Positions 43,591 through 52,583 of a stretch of DNA of 64,000 nucleotides are shown one piece after another. The position numbers and the translations under genes were made by a program. Within the stretch, counting starts at the first letter, position 1. Every line of letters begins with the position of its first letter. The notes beneath the pieces were generated by a model, which saw nothing but the letters and a program-made list of their open reading frames with translations, searched no databases and was not told the DNA's origin. Origin of the DNA: Arthrobacter sp. 9AX (GTDB lineage Bacteria > Actinomycetota > Actinomycetes > Actinomycetales > Micrococcaceae); assembly GCF_902506095.1 (NCBI RefSeq), contig NZ_LR733293.1, positions 248,001 to 312,000 of the forward strand, in the 5' to 3' direction.

Positions 43591-43610
43591 ACCAACAAGG
43601 AGTTTTCTTC

Positions 43611-44666
43611 ATGGCAAGCACAGCAACCCTGCCGTCACACCGTGCGCCGGTAATTGACGAGCGAATCGGACGTCGCAGCCCACTGCAATCGCTGCTGGGG
43701 CGCCCCGAAGTCGGGGCACTCGTCGGAGCCGTCGTCCTGTTCGTCTTCTTTTCAATCGTTGCCCCCACATTCCTGCAGCCCAGCTCGTTCGCGACGGTGC
43801 TGTACGGTTCCTCCACCATCGGCATCATGGCCGTCGGTGTGGCACTGCTGATGATCGGCGGAGAGTTTGACCTCTCCACAGGTGTTGCCGTGATCAGCTC
43901 AGCCATCACAGCCTCACTCTTCTCCTGGTACTTCTCCTTCAACGTCTGGGTGGGCGTTGGCCTTGCCCTCGCCGTTTCCCTGGCCATCGGCTTCGTCAAC
44001 GGCTGGATCCTGGCCAGGACCAAACTTCCCAGCTTCATCGTCACCCTGGCCACATTCCTGATGCTGACCGGACTCAACCTGGCCCTCACCCGTCTTATCG
44101 GTGGAAGCGTCTCGACCCCCTCCATCGCCAACCTGGACGGCTTTGCCTCCGCCCGTGCAGTCTTCGCCTCAGCAGTCACCATCGCCGGAATCGAAGTCAA
44201 AATAACCGTCTTCTACTGGATCGCCATGGTCCTCCTCGCCTCCTGGGTCCTGCTCCGTACCAGGGTCGGAAACTGGATCTTCGCCGCCGGCGGCGACGCG
44301 AACGCAGCCCGCGCAGTGGGTGTCCCGGTGACCAAGACCAAGATCGGCCTCTTCATGGCTGTTGGCTTTTGTGGCTGGGTACTTGGCATGCACAACCTGT
44401 TCGCCTTCGACGCGGTGCAATCCGGTGAAGGCATTGGCAATGAATTCCTCTACATCATTGCCGCTGTCATCGGCGGCTGCCTCCTAACCGGCGGCTACGG
44501 CTCCGCCATCGGCGGCGCCATCGGTGCCTTTATCTTCGGCATGGCGAACAAGGGCATCATCTACGCCCAGTGGAACCCCGACTGGTTCAAGTTCTTCCTC
44601 GGCCTCATGCTGCTGCTGGCCACCATCGTCAACCTGATCGTCAAGCGCCGAGCAGAGCTCAAGTAG
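43611..44666 (+). CDS. Sugar ABC transporter permease (BPD_transp_2, RbsC-like)
   Basis: The protein has 351 aa; the ATG at 43611 has AAGGAG upstream. About ten hydrophobic segments are present. The RbsC family landmark is [23 protein letters not shown], followed by [50 protein letters not shown] and [18 protein letters not shown]. It forms the membrane channel with the ATPase at 44681, 14 bp downstream. Confidence 0.9.
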   Translation: MASTATLPSHRAPVIDERIGRRSPLQSLLGRPEVGALVGAVVLFVFFSIVAPTFLQPSSFATVLYGSSTIGIMAVGVALLMIGGEFDLSTGVAVISSAITASLFSWYFSFNVWVGVGLALAVSLAIGFVNGWILARTKLPSFIVTLATFLMLTGLNLALTRLIGGSVSTPSIANLDGFASARAVFASAVTIAGIEVKITVFYWIAMVLLASWVLLRTRVGNWIFAAGGDANAARAVGVPVTKTKIGLFMAVGFCGWVLGMHNLFAFDAVQSGEGIGNEFLYIIAAVIGGCLLTGGYGSAIGGAIGAFIFGMANKGIIYAQWNPDWFKFFLGLMLLLATIVNLIVKRRAELK

Positions 44667-44680
44667 AAGGAGCCGGACCA

Positions 44681-45595
44681 ATGAACGCCAAGCAAATCGA
44701 CCAAAAGACGCTGCTCCAGAATGAACGGGACCCTCTCACCCACACCCCCGTCCACCTGCTCTCCCTCGACACAGTAGGAAAGCACTACGGGAACATCGTC
44801 GCACTGCGCGACGTGACCATGGCTGTCGACAACGGCCGCGTCACCTGCGTCCTGGGCGATAACGGCGCCGGCAAATCCACGCTGATCAAGATCATCGCCG
44901 GCCTGCACCAGCATGATGAAGGAACCTTGAACATTATGGGGGAGGAGCGGAAATTCAGCTCCCCCCGCGACGCCCTCGATGCCGGGATCGCCACGGTCTA
45001 TCAGGACCTCGCCGTCGTGCCGCTGATGCCCATCTGGCGGAACTTCTTCCTCGGCTCCGAGCTGACCACCGGTTTCGGCCCGTTCAAGCGCCTGGACGTC
45101 CAGCGGATGAAGGACATCACAAAGAAGGAACTCGCGGAAATGGGTATCGACCTCCGGGATGTGGAACAACCCATTGGCCAGCTGTCCGGCGGTGAGCGCC
45201 AGTGTGTCGCGATCGCCCGCGCCGTCTATTTCGGTGCCAAGGTACTGATCCTGGATGAGCCGACGGCGGCCCTCGGCGTCAAGCAGTCAGGCGTCGTCCT
45301 GCGCTACATCCTGCAGGCCCGCGACCGCGGCCTGGGCGTTGTCTTCATCACCCACAATCCACACCACGCCTTCCCGGTGGGGGACCGGTTCCTCCTGCTC
45401 AAACGCGGTAAGTCCATCGGTTACTACGAGAAGAAGGACATCACGCTCGAAGAACTCACTGCGCAGATGGCCGGCGGCGCCGAACTCGCCGAGCTCGCCC
45501 ACGAACTGGAATCCCTCGGCGGACACACCGAAACCCTTCACGAGGTTCAGGCTGAAGCTGCAGCTGTCCAGGCCGAGAGCGTCCACACCCGATAA
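44681..45595 (+). CDS. Sugar ABC transporter ATP-binding protein (single-domain)
   Basis: The protein has 304 aa; the ATG at 44681 has AAGGAG upstream. Motifs: Walker [11 protein letters not shown]-loop [11 protein letters not shown], signature LSGGERQ, Walker [13 protein letters not shown], and H-loop ITHNPHHA. RbsA/XylG-type ATPases usually carry two fused nucleotide-binding domains (~500 aa); this has one, as in the FrcA/IatA-like group. An Ala/Glu-rich tail ends the protein. Confidence 0.9.
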   Translation: MNAKQIDQKTLLQNERDPLTHTPVHLLSLDTVGKHYGNIVALRDVTMAVDNGRVTCVLGDNGAGKSTLIKIIAGLHQHDEGTLNIMGEERKFSSPRDALDAGIATVYQDLAVVPLMPIWRNFFLGSELTTGFGPFKRLDVQRMKDITKKELAEMGIDLRDVEQPIGQLSGGERQCVAIARAVYFGAKVLILDEPTAALGVKQSGVVLRYILQARDRGLGVVFITHNPHHAFPVGDRFLLLKRGKSIGYYEKKDITLEELTAQMAGGAELAELAHELESLGGHTETLHEVQAEAAAVQAESVHTR

Positions 45596-45608
45596 GAAAG
45601 AGAAAGCC

Positions 45609-47039
45609 ATGAAGATGCTTTTATCAGGCACCTGGCAGGGTTCCTCGAACGGACGCGAAGAAGAAGTCCGCTCACCCTTTGACAACCACGTCATCGACGT
45701 TGTTCCCGTCGCCACCGTCCAGGACGCCCAGGCCGCCCTGGACCGGGCCGAAATCGGGGCGAAGATCCAGCGGAATCTCCCCGGCCACGTCCGGTCGGAT
45801 ATTCTCCTCCGCGCCGCCGCCCTCGCTGACGAGCGTGCGGAAGACATCGCCCGGACCATCTCCGCCGAAACCGGCAAACCGATCAGCGAAGCCCGAGGTG
45901 AAGCGGGACGTGCCGGTTCCATCATCCGTCTCGCCGCTTACGAAGGCACGCAGCTGTACGGCGATACGTTGCCCTTGGACGCCAACCCGGGAACCGGATT
46001 CGAAAAAATCGGATTCACCCTCCGGCAGCCCTGTGGCATCGTCGTGGCCATTACGCCGTTCAACTACCCTGCGCTGCTGGTACTTCACAAAATCGCACCG
46101 GCCCTGGCCGCCGGCAATTCCGTCGTCCTCAAGCCCGCACGATCCACACCTCTGACGGCGCTCAAGCTCGCTGAATGCTTCGTTGACGCCGGGCTGGCCC
46201 CGGAAGCCCTGTCCGTCGTGACGGGCAGGGGAGGAGACCTCGGCGACGTCCTGGTCAGCGACCCCCGGGTCCGCAAGGTGTCCTTCACCGGGTCGACAGC
46301 GACCGGCACCCGGATCGCCTCAATCGCCGGGGTCAAGAAGCTCTCCCTCGAACTGGGAGCGTCGTGCCCGGTCATCATCCTCCCGGACGCCGACATCGAA
46401 CTCGCCGCGGCCGCGGTCGCCGCCGGCGGGTTCATCAACGCAGGCCAGGTGTGCATCTCGGTACAGCGGGTCCTGGTGGACCGCAAGATCGAAGCAGATT
46501 TCCTGGACGCCCTGGTACCGAAGGTCCAGGCGATTGAAGTGGGTGACCCGGCAAAGGACTCCACCCGCCTCGGCTCCCTCATCTCTGCAGCCGAGGCCGA
46601 GCGCGTAGAAGGTTCCATCGCCGCGGCCCGCGACGGCGGAGCCCGCGTCCTGACCGGCGGTGAACGCGCAGGTGCAGTCCTGCAGCCCAGCGTCGTGGCC
46701 GGCGTCGACCCCTCCAGCCCCTTCAGCCGGGAGGAACTGTTCGGTCCAGCAGTGGCTGTGTCCGCCGCGGCAGACCTCGAGTCCGCGCTGGCGCTGGCGA
46801 ATGACAACCCCTACGGGCTGGGAGCCGGCATCTTCACTTCCGACATTGCAGGAGCGGTCCGCGCCATGCGCCAGCTGGACGCCGGCAACGTCCACATCAA
46901 CTGGACCCCGCTCTGGCGGGCAGACCTCATGCCATACGGGGGTTTGAAGGGAAGCGGCATCGGCAAAGAAGGCATCCGTTCCGCGGTTCACGAGATGACC
47001 GAAGAGAAAACGGTCGTCCTTCACGGACGTCCCTGGTAA
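45609..47039 (+). CDS. NAD(P)-dependent aldehyde dehydrogenase
   Basis: The protein has 476 aa. ALDH features: ITPFNYPALLVLHKIAPALAAGNSVVLKPA, FTGSTATG, catalytic Glu in SLELGASCPV, catalytic Cys in INAGQVCISVQR, and EELFGPAVAV. It resembles the lactaldehyde/glycolaldehyde/succinate-semialdehyde side of the family rather than the CoA-acylating MmsA type encoded at 59351. It may oxidise an aldehyde released by the HpaI-type aldolase three genes on (one between is IolD). It lies 13 bp after the ATPase. Confidence 0.88.
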   Translation: MKMLLSGTWQGSSNGREEEVRSPFDNHVIDVVPVATVQDAQAALDRAEIGAKIQRNLPGHVRSDILLRAAALADERAEDIARTISAETGKPISEARGEAGRAGSIIRLAAYEGTQLYGDTLPLDANPGTGFEKIGFTLRQPCGIVVAITPFNYPALLVLHKIAPALAAGNSVVLKPARSTPLTALKLAECFVDAGLAPEALSVVTGRGGDLGDVLVSDPRVRKVSFTGSTATGTRIASIAGVKKLSLELGASCPVIILPDADIELAAAAVAAGGFINAGQVCISVQRVLVDRKIEADFLDALVPKVQAIEVGDPAKDSTRLGSLISAAEAERVEGSIAAARDGGARVLTGGERAGAVLQPSVVAGVDPSSPFSREELFGPAVAVSAAADLESALALANDNPYGLGAGIFTSDIAGAVRAMRQLDAGNVHINWTPLWRADLMPYGGLKGSGIGKEGIRSAVHEMTEEKTVVLHGRPW

Positions 47040-47059
47040 TAACAATGACGGGAAACACA

Positions 47060-49000
47060 ATGACCAGCACCATCCGCCTCACGGTCTCACAGGCGATCGT
47101 TAAGTACCTCGCCGCGCAGCACAGCGTTGCCGACGGCAGGCGCCGCCGCCTCATCCCGGCCGCGTTGGGTATTTTCGGGCACGGCAACGTCGCAGGCCTC
47201 GGCCAGGCACTTGACCAGTACTCAGACGAGCTCCCTTTCATCCAGGGCCGCCACGAGCAGTACCTGGCCCACATCGCCACCGCATACGCCAAGGCGTCCC
47301 GCCGCCAGGCTGTCCTTGCCGTCACCGCATCCGTCGGACCCGGCGCACTGAACCTGGTCACCGCCGCCGGTCTCGCCACGGTCAACCGCATCCCCCTGCT
47401 CCTGCTGCCCGGGGACACCTACGCCACCCGGCACCAGGGACCGGTACTCCAGCAGCTCGAACACCCCACGGAAGCCGATCTCACGGTCAACGATTCCTTC
47501 CGTCCCGTCTCCCGATTCTTTGACCGCATCAACCGCCCGGAGCAGCTGCTGACAGCGTTGCCGCAGGCCATGCGCGTGCTCACCAGCCCCACGGACGCGG
47601 GCGCGGTTGTACTCTCCCTGCCGCAGGACGTGCAGTCACACGCCTACGACTTCCCCGCCGAGTTTTTCGAACCGCGTGACTGGAAAATCCGCCGCCCGCT
47701 GCCCGATCCCCAGGAAATCAGCGACGTCGCGCAGCTGATCCGAAACGCCGAACGGCCGGTCCTGATCGCCGGCGGCGGCATCCACTACTCCGACGCCCAC
47801 GCAGCCCTGGAGGCACTGGCAAACCAGATCGGCCTGCCGGTCGTTGAGACCTTCGGGGGCAAGGGCGCCGTAACAAAGAACGAGTGGTGGCAGGTCGGCG
47901 GCGTCGGCCTGGAAGGAAACTTCGCCTCCAACAAGCTCGTCAAACAGGCCGACCTCGTTATCAGCGTCGGGACCCGCCTGACAGACTTCGCCACTGGATC
48001 ACAATCCATCTTCGAGTCACCCGACGTCCGCTTCGCCTCCGTCAATGTTGTCGACGCCGACACCCGGAAGCAGGGAGCCACCGGCATTCTCGCCGACGCC
48101 CGCCTGGCGCTGGAGGCCCTGGCCGAATCCCTCCAGGGTCACAGCACCTCAGAGTCCTGGCGTGACACAGTCCAGACAGCAAAGGATGCGTGGGCTCCCA
48201 TCCGCAGCCAATGGCTGGATGCAGATCAGCCCTTCCGGCCCGAAGACCACCCGCACGCCCCGGAAACCGGGGCCGTGCTCACCCAGCCCCAGCTGATTGG
48301 ACTCCTCCAGGAACACGCCCGCTCCGGTGACACCATCATCGCCGCAGCAGGAGGCCCCCCCGGTGACCTGCAGAAGGTCTGGGATGCCACGGACGGCCGC
48401 AACTGCCACCTCGAATTCGGGTTCTCCTGCATGGGCTACGAAATCGCCGCAGGCATGGGCGTGCGACTGGCCGAGGGGGATACCGGAAACCGTGTGGTCA
48501 CCTTCATCGGTGACGGCACCTACCTTATGGCCCCCACGGAAATCCTCACTGCCGCCCAGGAAGGCCTGGACATAACGGTGATCGTTTCGGAAAACCACGG
48601 CTACCAGGTGATCCACCGGCTCCAGATGAACCGCAGCGGCCGCGAGTTCGGCAACGAATTCCGCTACCGCGAGAATGGCGGACCGATCACCGAACCAGAA
48701 GGCGCCGCGCCCCGTCTGGAAGGCGACTACCTGAAGGTTGATCTGCGCCAGATCGCCGAGGGACTGGGCGCCACAGCATTGCGGGCATCCACCGCCCAGG
48801 AAGTGCGGGCGGCACTGGACTCGACCCGGAGCACACGTGGACCCGTCGTGATCGTCGTACCGACGGTCCCGCACGTCGACCTCCCCGGCGGGGATGTCTG
48901 GTGGGACGTCGCCCCTGCAGAAGTGTCCGAGCATGAATGGGTCCGTACCCTGCGCGCAGAGTACGAAGAAGCCCGCGGCCGCCAGCGGTGGTTCGGATGA
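47060..49000 (+). CDS. iolD: 3D-(3,5/4)-trihydroxycyclohexane-1,2-dione hydrolase
   Basis: The protein has 646 aa from the ATG at 47060; an ATG at 47045 would add 5 residues. The three-domain ThDP-enzyme plan is clear. The N-terminus TIRLTVSQAIVKYLAAQHS is typical of IolD, followed by GIFGHGNVAGLGQAL and QGRHEQYLAHIATAYAKAS with the catalytic Glu. The C-terminal ThDP site is GDGTYLMAPTEIL...VIVSENHGYQVIHRLQ. IolD opens the inositol-derived ring to 5-deoxy-glucuronate. It overlaps the next gene by 4 bp. Confidence 0.95.
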   Translation: MTSTIRLTVSQAIVKYLAAQHSVADGRRRRLIPAALGIFGHGNVAGLGQALDQYSDELPFIQGRHEQYLAHIATAYAKASRRQAVLAVTASVGPGALNLVTAAGLATVNRIPLLLLPGDTYATRHQGPVLQQLEHPTEADLTVNDSFRPVSRFFDRINRPEQLLTALPQAMRVLTSPTDAGAVVLSLPQDVQSHAYDFPAEFFEPRDWKIRRPLPDPQEISDVAQLIRNAERPVLIAGGGIHYSDAHAALEALANQIGLPVVETFGGKGAVTKNEWWQVGGVGLEGNFASNKLVKQADLVISVGTRLTDFATGSQSIFESPDVRFASVNVVDADTRKQGATGILADARLALEALAESLQGHSTSESWRDTVQTAKDAWAPIRSQWLDADQPFRPEDHPHAPETGAVLTQPQLIGLLQEHARSGDTIIAAAGGPPGDLQKVWDATDGRNCHLEFGFSCMGYEIAAGMGVRLAEGDTGNRVVTFIGDGTYLMAPTEILTAAQEGLDITVIVSENHGYQVIHRLQMNRSGREFGNEFRYRENGGPITEPEGAAPRLEGDYLKVDLRQIAEGLGATALRASTAQEVRAALDSTRSTRGPVVIVVPTVPHVDLPGGDVWWDVAPAEVSEHEWVRTLRAEYEEARGRQRWFG

Positions 49001-49803
49001 GCGCCGGACCCCTGGACCGGGGCACCCTGAGAGCACGCCTCCGTGCCGGGGAAACCACCGTGGGCACCTTCGTCGGGCTGGCATCCCAGACGGCCGTTGA
49101 GGTCTGCGCCGCCGCCGGCGCCGACTGGGTCCTGGTAGACCTTGAGCACGGGGCAGGCACCGAAAGCGTCGTCGGCCCCGCTGTACTGGCCGCCGCATCC
49201 TACGGTGTACCGACCCTCGTCCGGGTAGAGAGCGCAGAACGCATCCGCATCGGACGCGCCCTGGACCAAGGCGCCGCCGGCGTCATGCTCCCGCGGCTGA
49301 ACAGTTACCAGGAAGCCAGCGACGCGCTGGTACACCTGCACTACCCGCCCTACGGCGACCGGGGCGTCGCCACCTACAACAGGGCTTGCCGATGGGGCAT
49401 GGACGCCAGCCCCCTGGCTGCAGATCAGCAGGAAACACTCGGGATCGTCCAGGTAGAAACACTCTCCGCACTGGAGGACGTCGACGCCCTGGCCTCCCTC
49501 GAGTCCGTCGACGTTCTCTTTGTCGGACCACTGGACCTGTCCGCCGCTCTGGGGGTTCCCCGGCAGTTCAACAGCCCCCTGTACAGGGAAGCACTGCAAA
49601 AAGTTCTCGCTGCGGCCGAACGGCACGGAAAAGCTGCCGGGATCCTCGCACTTGATGGAAGCGCCGCGGCGAACTACGTGGAAGAAGGTTTCCGCTTTGT
49701 GGCCATCGGGTCTGATTCGACCCTGCTGGCAGCAGCCCTTCGTCAATCCTTCGACAAGGCCCGCACCTCAAATCTCGAAGACCCCAGAAAGGCCCTCGCA
49801 TGA
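48997..49803 (+). CDS. HpcH/HpaI-family pyruvate-type class II aldolase
   Basis: The protein has 268 aa; its ATG overlaps the iolD stop. HpaI residues are visible: catalytic His in VDLEHGAG, substrate-binding Arg in LVRVES, metal-binding Glu in GIVQVETLSALED, and Asp in VLFVGPLDLSAALG. These enzymes cleave 2-keto-4-hydroxy acids to pyruvate plus an aldehyde. It stands where IolB, IolC or IolJ are expected in classical iol operons. That suggests cleavage of a non-phosphorylated keto-acid intermediate, with the aldehyde dehydrogenase upstream acting on the product. Confidence 0.88.
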   Translation: MSAGPLDRGTLRARLRAGETTVGTFVGLASQTAVEVCAAAGADWVLVDLEHGAGTESVVGPAVLAAASYGVPTLVRVESAERIRIGRALDQGAAGVMLPRLNSYQEASDALVHLHYPPYGDRGVATYNRACRWGMDASPLAADQQETLGIVQVETLSALEDVDALASLESVDVLFVGPLDLSAALGVPRQFNSPLYREALQKVLAAAERHGKAAGILALDGSAAANYVEEGFRFVAIGSDSTLLAAALRQSFDKARTSNLEDPRKALA

Positions 49804-51011
49804 CCACCACATCCAAGACCATCGGCGTCGGCCTGATCAGCGTCGGATGGATGGGTAAGCTGCACGCCCGCGCGTACTCCTCCGTTCCCTACGTCTACCC
49901 GGAACTGGGCCTCAACACGCGACTGGTCATAGCCGCCGACACCGAACCCAGCCGGATCGAATTCGCCCGGGACGTGCTGGGCTTCGAACAAGGAACCGCC
50001 GACTATCGGGAAGTCCTCGCTCATCCCGATGTTGACGTCGTCTCCATCTGCGCACCGAACTTTCTGCACGCCGAAATTGGAATCGCGGCGGCAAAAGCCG
50101 GCAAGCATTTCTGGATTGAAAAGCCCGTTGGCCGCGGCGCCGACGAAACCAATGCAGTCCGGGACGCTGCCACCGCCGCCGGGGTGGTGACATCCATTGG
50201 CTACAACTACCGGCATGCCCCCTCCGTCGAGCACGCCCGGCGCCTCGTAACTGAGGGCAGGCTTGGCAGGATCACCAATGTACGGGCGGTCTTCTTCTCC
50301 GGCTACGCCTCGGAGCCGAACGGCGCGCTGTCATGGCGGTTCGACCGCAAACTCGCCGGTACTGGCGTGCTGGCGGATTTGTTCAGCCACGCCGCTGATC
50401 TGTGCCAGTATGTTGTAGGCCCGATCTCAGAGATCACGGCCCTGACCAATACTGTGTACACGCAGAGGCCGAAGGTCCCCATGGGGACCGGAACGCACTT
50501 CGCGGTGATCGAAGGCGGCGAGATGGGCAACGTAGAAAACGAGGACTACGCCGCCGCCCTGGTGCGGTTTGGTTCGTCCGCCGCCGGTGCCGGCGCCGTC
50601 GGTACCGTCGAAGCATCGCGCGTTGCTGTCGGTCCCGAGTGCGGCTACCAGATCGAGGTCTACGGCACCGAAGGATCCCTTAAGTGGGACTTTGAGCGGA
50701 TGAATGAACTGAAGGTCTGCCTGGGCCGCAACAACGACGAGCAGGGCTACACCACCGTCAACGCGAGCCCGAAGTACGGCGACTACTCACGGTTCCAGCC
50801 CGGACCCGGAAATTCGATGGGCTTCGATGATCTGAAAGTCATCGAAGCCAAGAAGTTCCTTGTGGCAGTTGCCGGCGGGGAACAGCTCAACTCCAACATC
50901 CACGACGCCGCCTCCGCTGCAGCCATCGTCACGGCGGCCGAATCCTCCGCCGACAGCGGGCTCTGGCAAAAGATCGAAGAACTGCACGGCACGACGGCGG
51001 CCAGAGCGTAG
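49800..51011 (+). CDS. Gfo/Idh/MocA-family oxidoreductase (403 aa)
   Basis: The Rossmann start VGLISVGWMGKLHARAYSSV has a GxxxxGWMG variant. EKPVGRGADETNAV carries the catalytic Lys in EKP. The C-terminal substrate domain has GYNYRHAPSVEHAR and FDRKLAGTGVLADLFSHAADLCQYV (with the D/H substrate residues). It is probably an NAD-dependent polyol or inositol dehydrogenase acting on a stereoisomer. It overlaps the aldolase gene by 4 bp and is followed 3 bp later by LacI. Confidence 0.88.
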   Translation: MTTTSKTIGVGLISVGWMGKLHARAYSSVPYVYPELGLNTRLVIAADTEPSRIEFARDVLGFEQGTADYREVLAHPDVDVVSICAPNFLHAEIGIAAAKAGKHFWIEKPVGRGADETNAVRDAATAAGVVTSIGYNYRHAPSVEHARRLVTEGRLGRITNVRAVFFSGYASEPNGALSWRFDRKLAGTGVLADLFSHAADLCQYVVGPISEITALTNTVYTQRPKVPMGTGTHFAVIEGGEMGNVENEDYAAALVRFGSSAAGAGAVGTVEASRVAVGPECGYQIEVYGTEGSLKWDFERMNELKVCLGRNNDEQGYTTVNASPKYGDYSRFQPGPGNSMGFDDLKVIEAKKFLVAVAGGEQLNSNIHDAASAAAIVTAAESSADSGLWQKIEELHGTTAARA

Positions 51012-51014
51012 CCT

Positions 51015-52031
51015 ATGCCAGCCGTATCAGAAGGACGACCGACCATCAGGGATGTCGCCGAACGCGCAGGCGTTTCGAAGTCCCTGGTGTCGCTCGTGCT
51101 GCGCAACTCGCCCAAAGTCAGCGAGGAACGCCGCGCCCTGGTACGGGCTGCCATCGACGAAATGGGCTACGAGATGAACCTCGCGGCCCGCTCCCTGGCC
51201 ACCCGGGACAACAAAACGGTCGGCGTCCTCGTCAGCGACCTGCACAACCCGTGGGCATTCGACGTCGCGGACGCCGCCCGCAATGTCCTGGAGGACGCCG
51301 ACCACACGGTGCTGTTCAGCGCGGCGTCGTCCTCCAGGACCGGGGCAGTGGACACCTCGACCCTTCAGGCATACCGCGACCTGCGCGTATCCGGGCTGCT
51401 GGTGGTCGGATCCGTACCCGACACCCAGCCCCTCCACCACGCCGCGGGCGGCGGCCCCGTCGTCTTCGCCGGCGGCGGCCCCGACATAGAAAACGCCGAC
51501 GTGGTGCGAAGCGATGACGCCTCAGGAATCGAGATGGTCGTCGACCACCTTGTGGAACAAGGCCACCGGCGTATTGCCCATTTGGGCGGCCAAGGAGGCT
51601 CTGCCGCGCGTGAACGCGAATCCGGCTACCGGGCAGCGATGCACCGGCACGGCCTCGACGCGGAGATCCTTGTCTACCCTGCCACCTATTCAACCGAATC
51701 AGGCTACACGGCCGCTCAAAGCGCCCTGGACACCACCCACCGGCCCACCGCCCTCGTGTGCGTCAACGACCTCGCCGCCCTGGGCGCCATGACGGCGGCG
51801 GATGAAGTGAACTACGACGTCGCCATCACCGGCTACGACAACATCGCCATTGTCTCCATGCCCCGTCTTTCCCTAACGACTGTTGACCCTGACAGCCAGA
51901 CACTAGGCGTACTGGGCGCCCGGACCTTGCTGCGACGGGTCACAGACAAAGAACCGGAAGAAGGCTTCTTCCACGACGCGATCCCTCCCCACCTTGTGGT
52001 GCGGGACTCGAGCCGGCACGGCATGGGCTAA
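51015..52031 (+). CDS. LacI-family transcriptional regulator (copy 1)
   Basis: The protein has 338 aa. The N-terminal HTH reads TIRDVAERAGVSKSLVSLVLRNSPKVSEERRALV. The hinge ends in LNLAARSLATRDNKTVGVLVSDLHNPWAFDV... (M/L difference from copy 2), and a periplasmic-binding-protein-like effector domain follows. It is the last gene of operon 1. Its recognition helix is the same as in the paralogue at 52584, so both probably bind the TGGACCGGTCCA palindromes. The gene ends convergent with a small minus-strand gene, overlapping by 4 bp. Confidence 0.93.
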   Translation: MPAVSEGRPTIRDVAERAGVSKSLVSLVLRNSPKVSEERRALVRAAIDEMGYEMNLAARSLATRDNKTVGVLVSDLHNPWAFDVADAARNVLEDADHTVLFSAASSSRTGAVDTSTLQAYRDLRVSGLLVVGSVPDTQPLHHAAGGGPVVFAGGGPDIENADVVRSDDASGIEMVVDHLVEQGHRRIAHLGGQGGSAARERESGYRAAMHRHGLDAEILVYPATYSTESGYTAAQSALDTTHRPTALVCVNDLAALGAMTAADEVNYDVAITGYDNIAIVSMPRLSLTTVDPDSQTLGVLGARTLLRRVTDKEPEEGFFHDAIPPHLVVRDSSRHGMG

Positions 52032-52240
52032 CCGCTGGAATCCCACTTGTAGTCAATCCAGACACTGAACCCCCTGGCACGTTCAAACATGGCCCGCGGC
52101 GTCGCCCCGTGAGCGGCAATCCAGATAATGGCGCCGTCGTTCGTCACACCGTCGACCAGTCCGGTCCTGACGACTGAGCCGTCAAGCTTGATCTGTACTT
52201 CCTGGCCCAGGACCGGCAGCCAGTCATGCTGGCGATGCAT
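52028..52240 (-). CDS. Small conserved-looking hypothetical protein
   Basis: About 70 aa from the ATG at 52240: MHRQHDWLPVLGQEVQIKLD, then VVRTGLVDGVTNDGAIIWIA, and RAMFERARGFSVWIDYKWD. The composition is protein-like (beta-rich, SH3-like) rather than random. I have no family name. It is the only minus-strand gene between the two LacI operons. Its low coverage of motifs leaves some doubt that it is real. Confidence 0.5.
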   Translation of the reverse strand: MHRQHDWLPVLGQEVQIKLDGSVVRTGLVDGVTNDGAIIWIAAHGATPRAMFERARGFSVWIDYKWDSSG

Positions 52241-52401
52241 TCGGCGGCCGGTCCCGCCGTCTCCGGCACGGCTATCCGCCTGACCCGTCTTAGCCGGGGT
52301 CTCCCAGCACCATGCGCTGGATTGGGCGTTGGGTGAGAACGTCAGCGTGCTCCTGGTCAAAGTCACCAAAACGGGGTGATAAGAATGAAAGCACACTCTG
52401 A

Positions 52402-52455
52402 TGGACCGGTCCATTGACAGTTGCGAAGCGGTTCATTTATCGTTGGACCGTTCCA
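52402..52455 (+). promoter_or_regulatory. Twin-operator promoter of inositol operon 2
   Basis: TGGACCGGTCCA (52402-52413) and TGGACCGTTCCA (52444-52455, one mismatch) flank TTGACA (52414-52419) and a -10-like TATCGT (52438-52443). The layout copies the one at 42425-42477, and the flanking sequence CACTTCGAGA is conserved just after the second palindrome. Confidence 0.75.
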
Positions 52456-52530
52456 CTTCGAGATTTGGCTCACATTGTTGACCGAACTCTGGTCTCGGAA
52501 GTGGCAGCAACAACATCGAAGGAGATTCCT

Positions 52531-52581
52531 GTGGCACAGCGCAACTCGCCGATCCACGGCCTTACCCGGGGCGTGGTGTGA
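52531..52581 (+). CDS. Putative 16-aa leader peptide or gene relic
   Basis: GTG at 52531 follows GAAGGAGATTCCT, a strong RBS. It opens a 16-codon frame (MAQRNSPIHGLTRGVV) that ends at TGA 52579-52581. The stop lies just before the lacI copy-2 ATG (52584), so translation could be coupled. It may instead be the 5' stub of a lost transporter gene, since the promoter segment resembles that of operon 1. Confidence 0.4.
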   Translation: MAQRNSPIHGLTRGVV

Positions 52582-52583
52582 CG

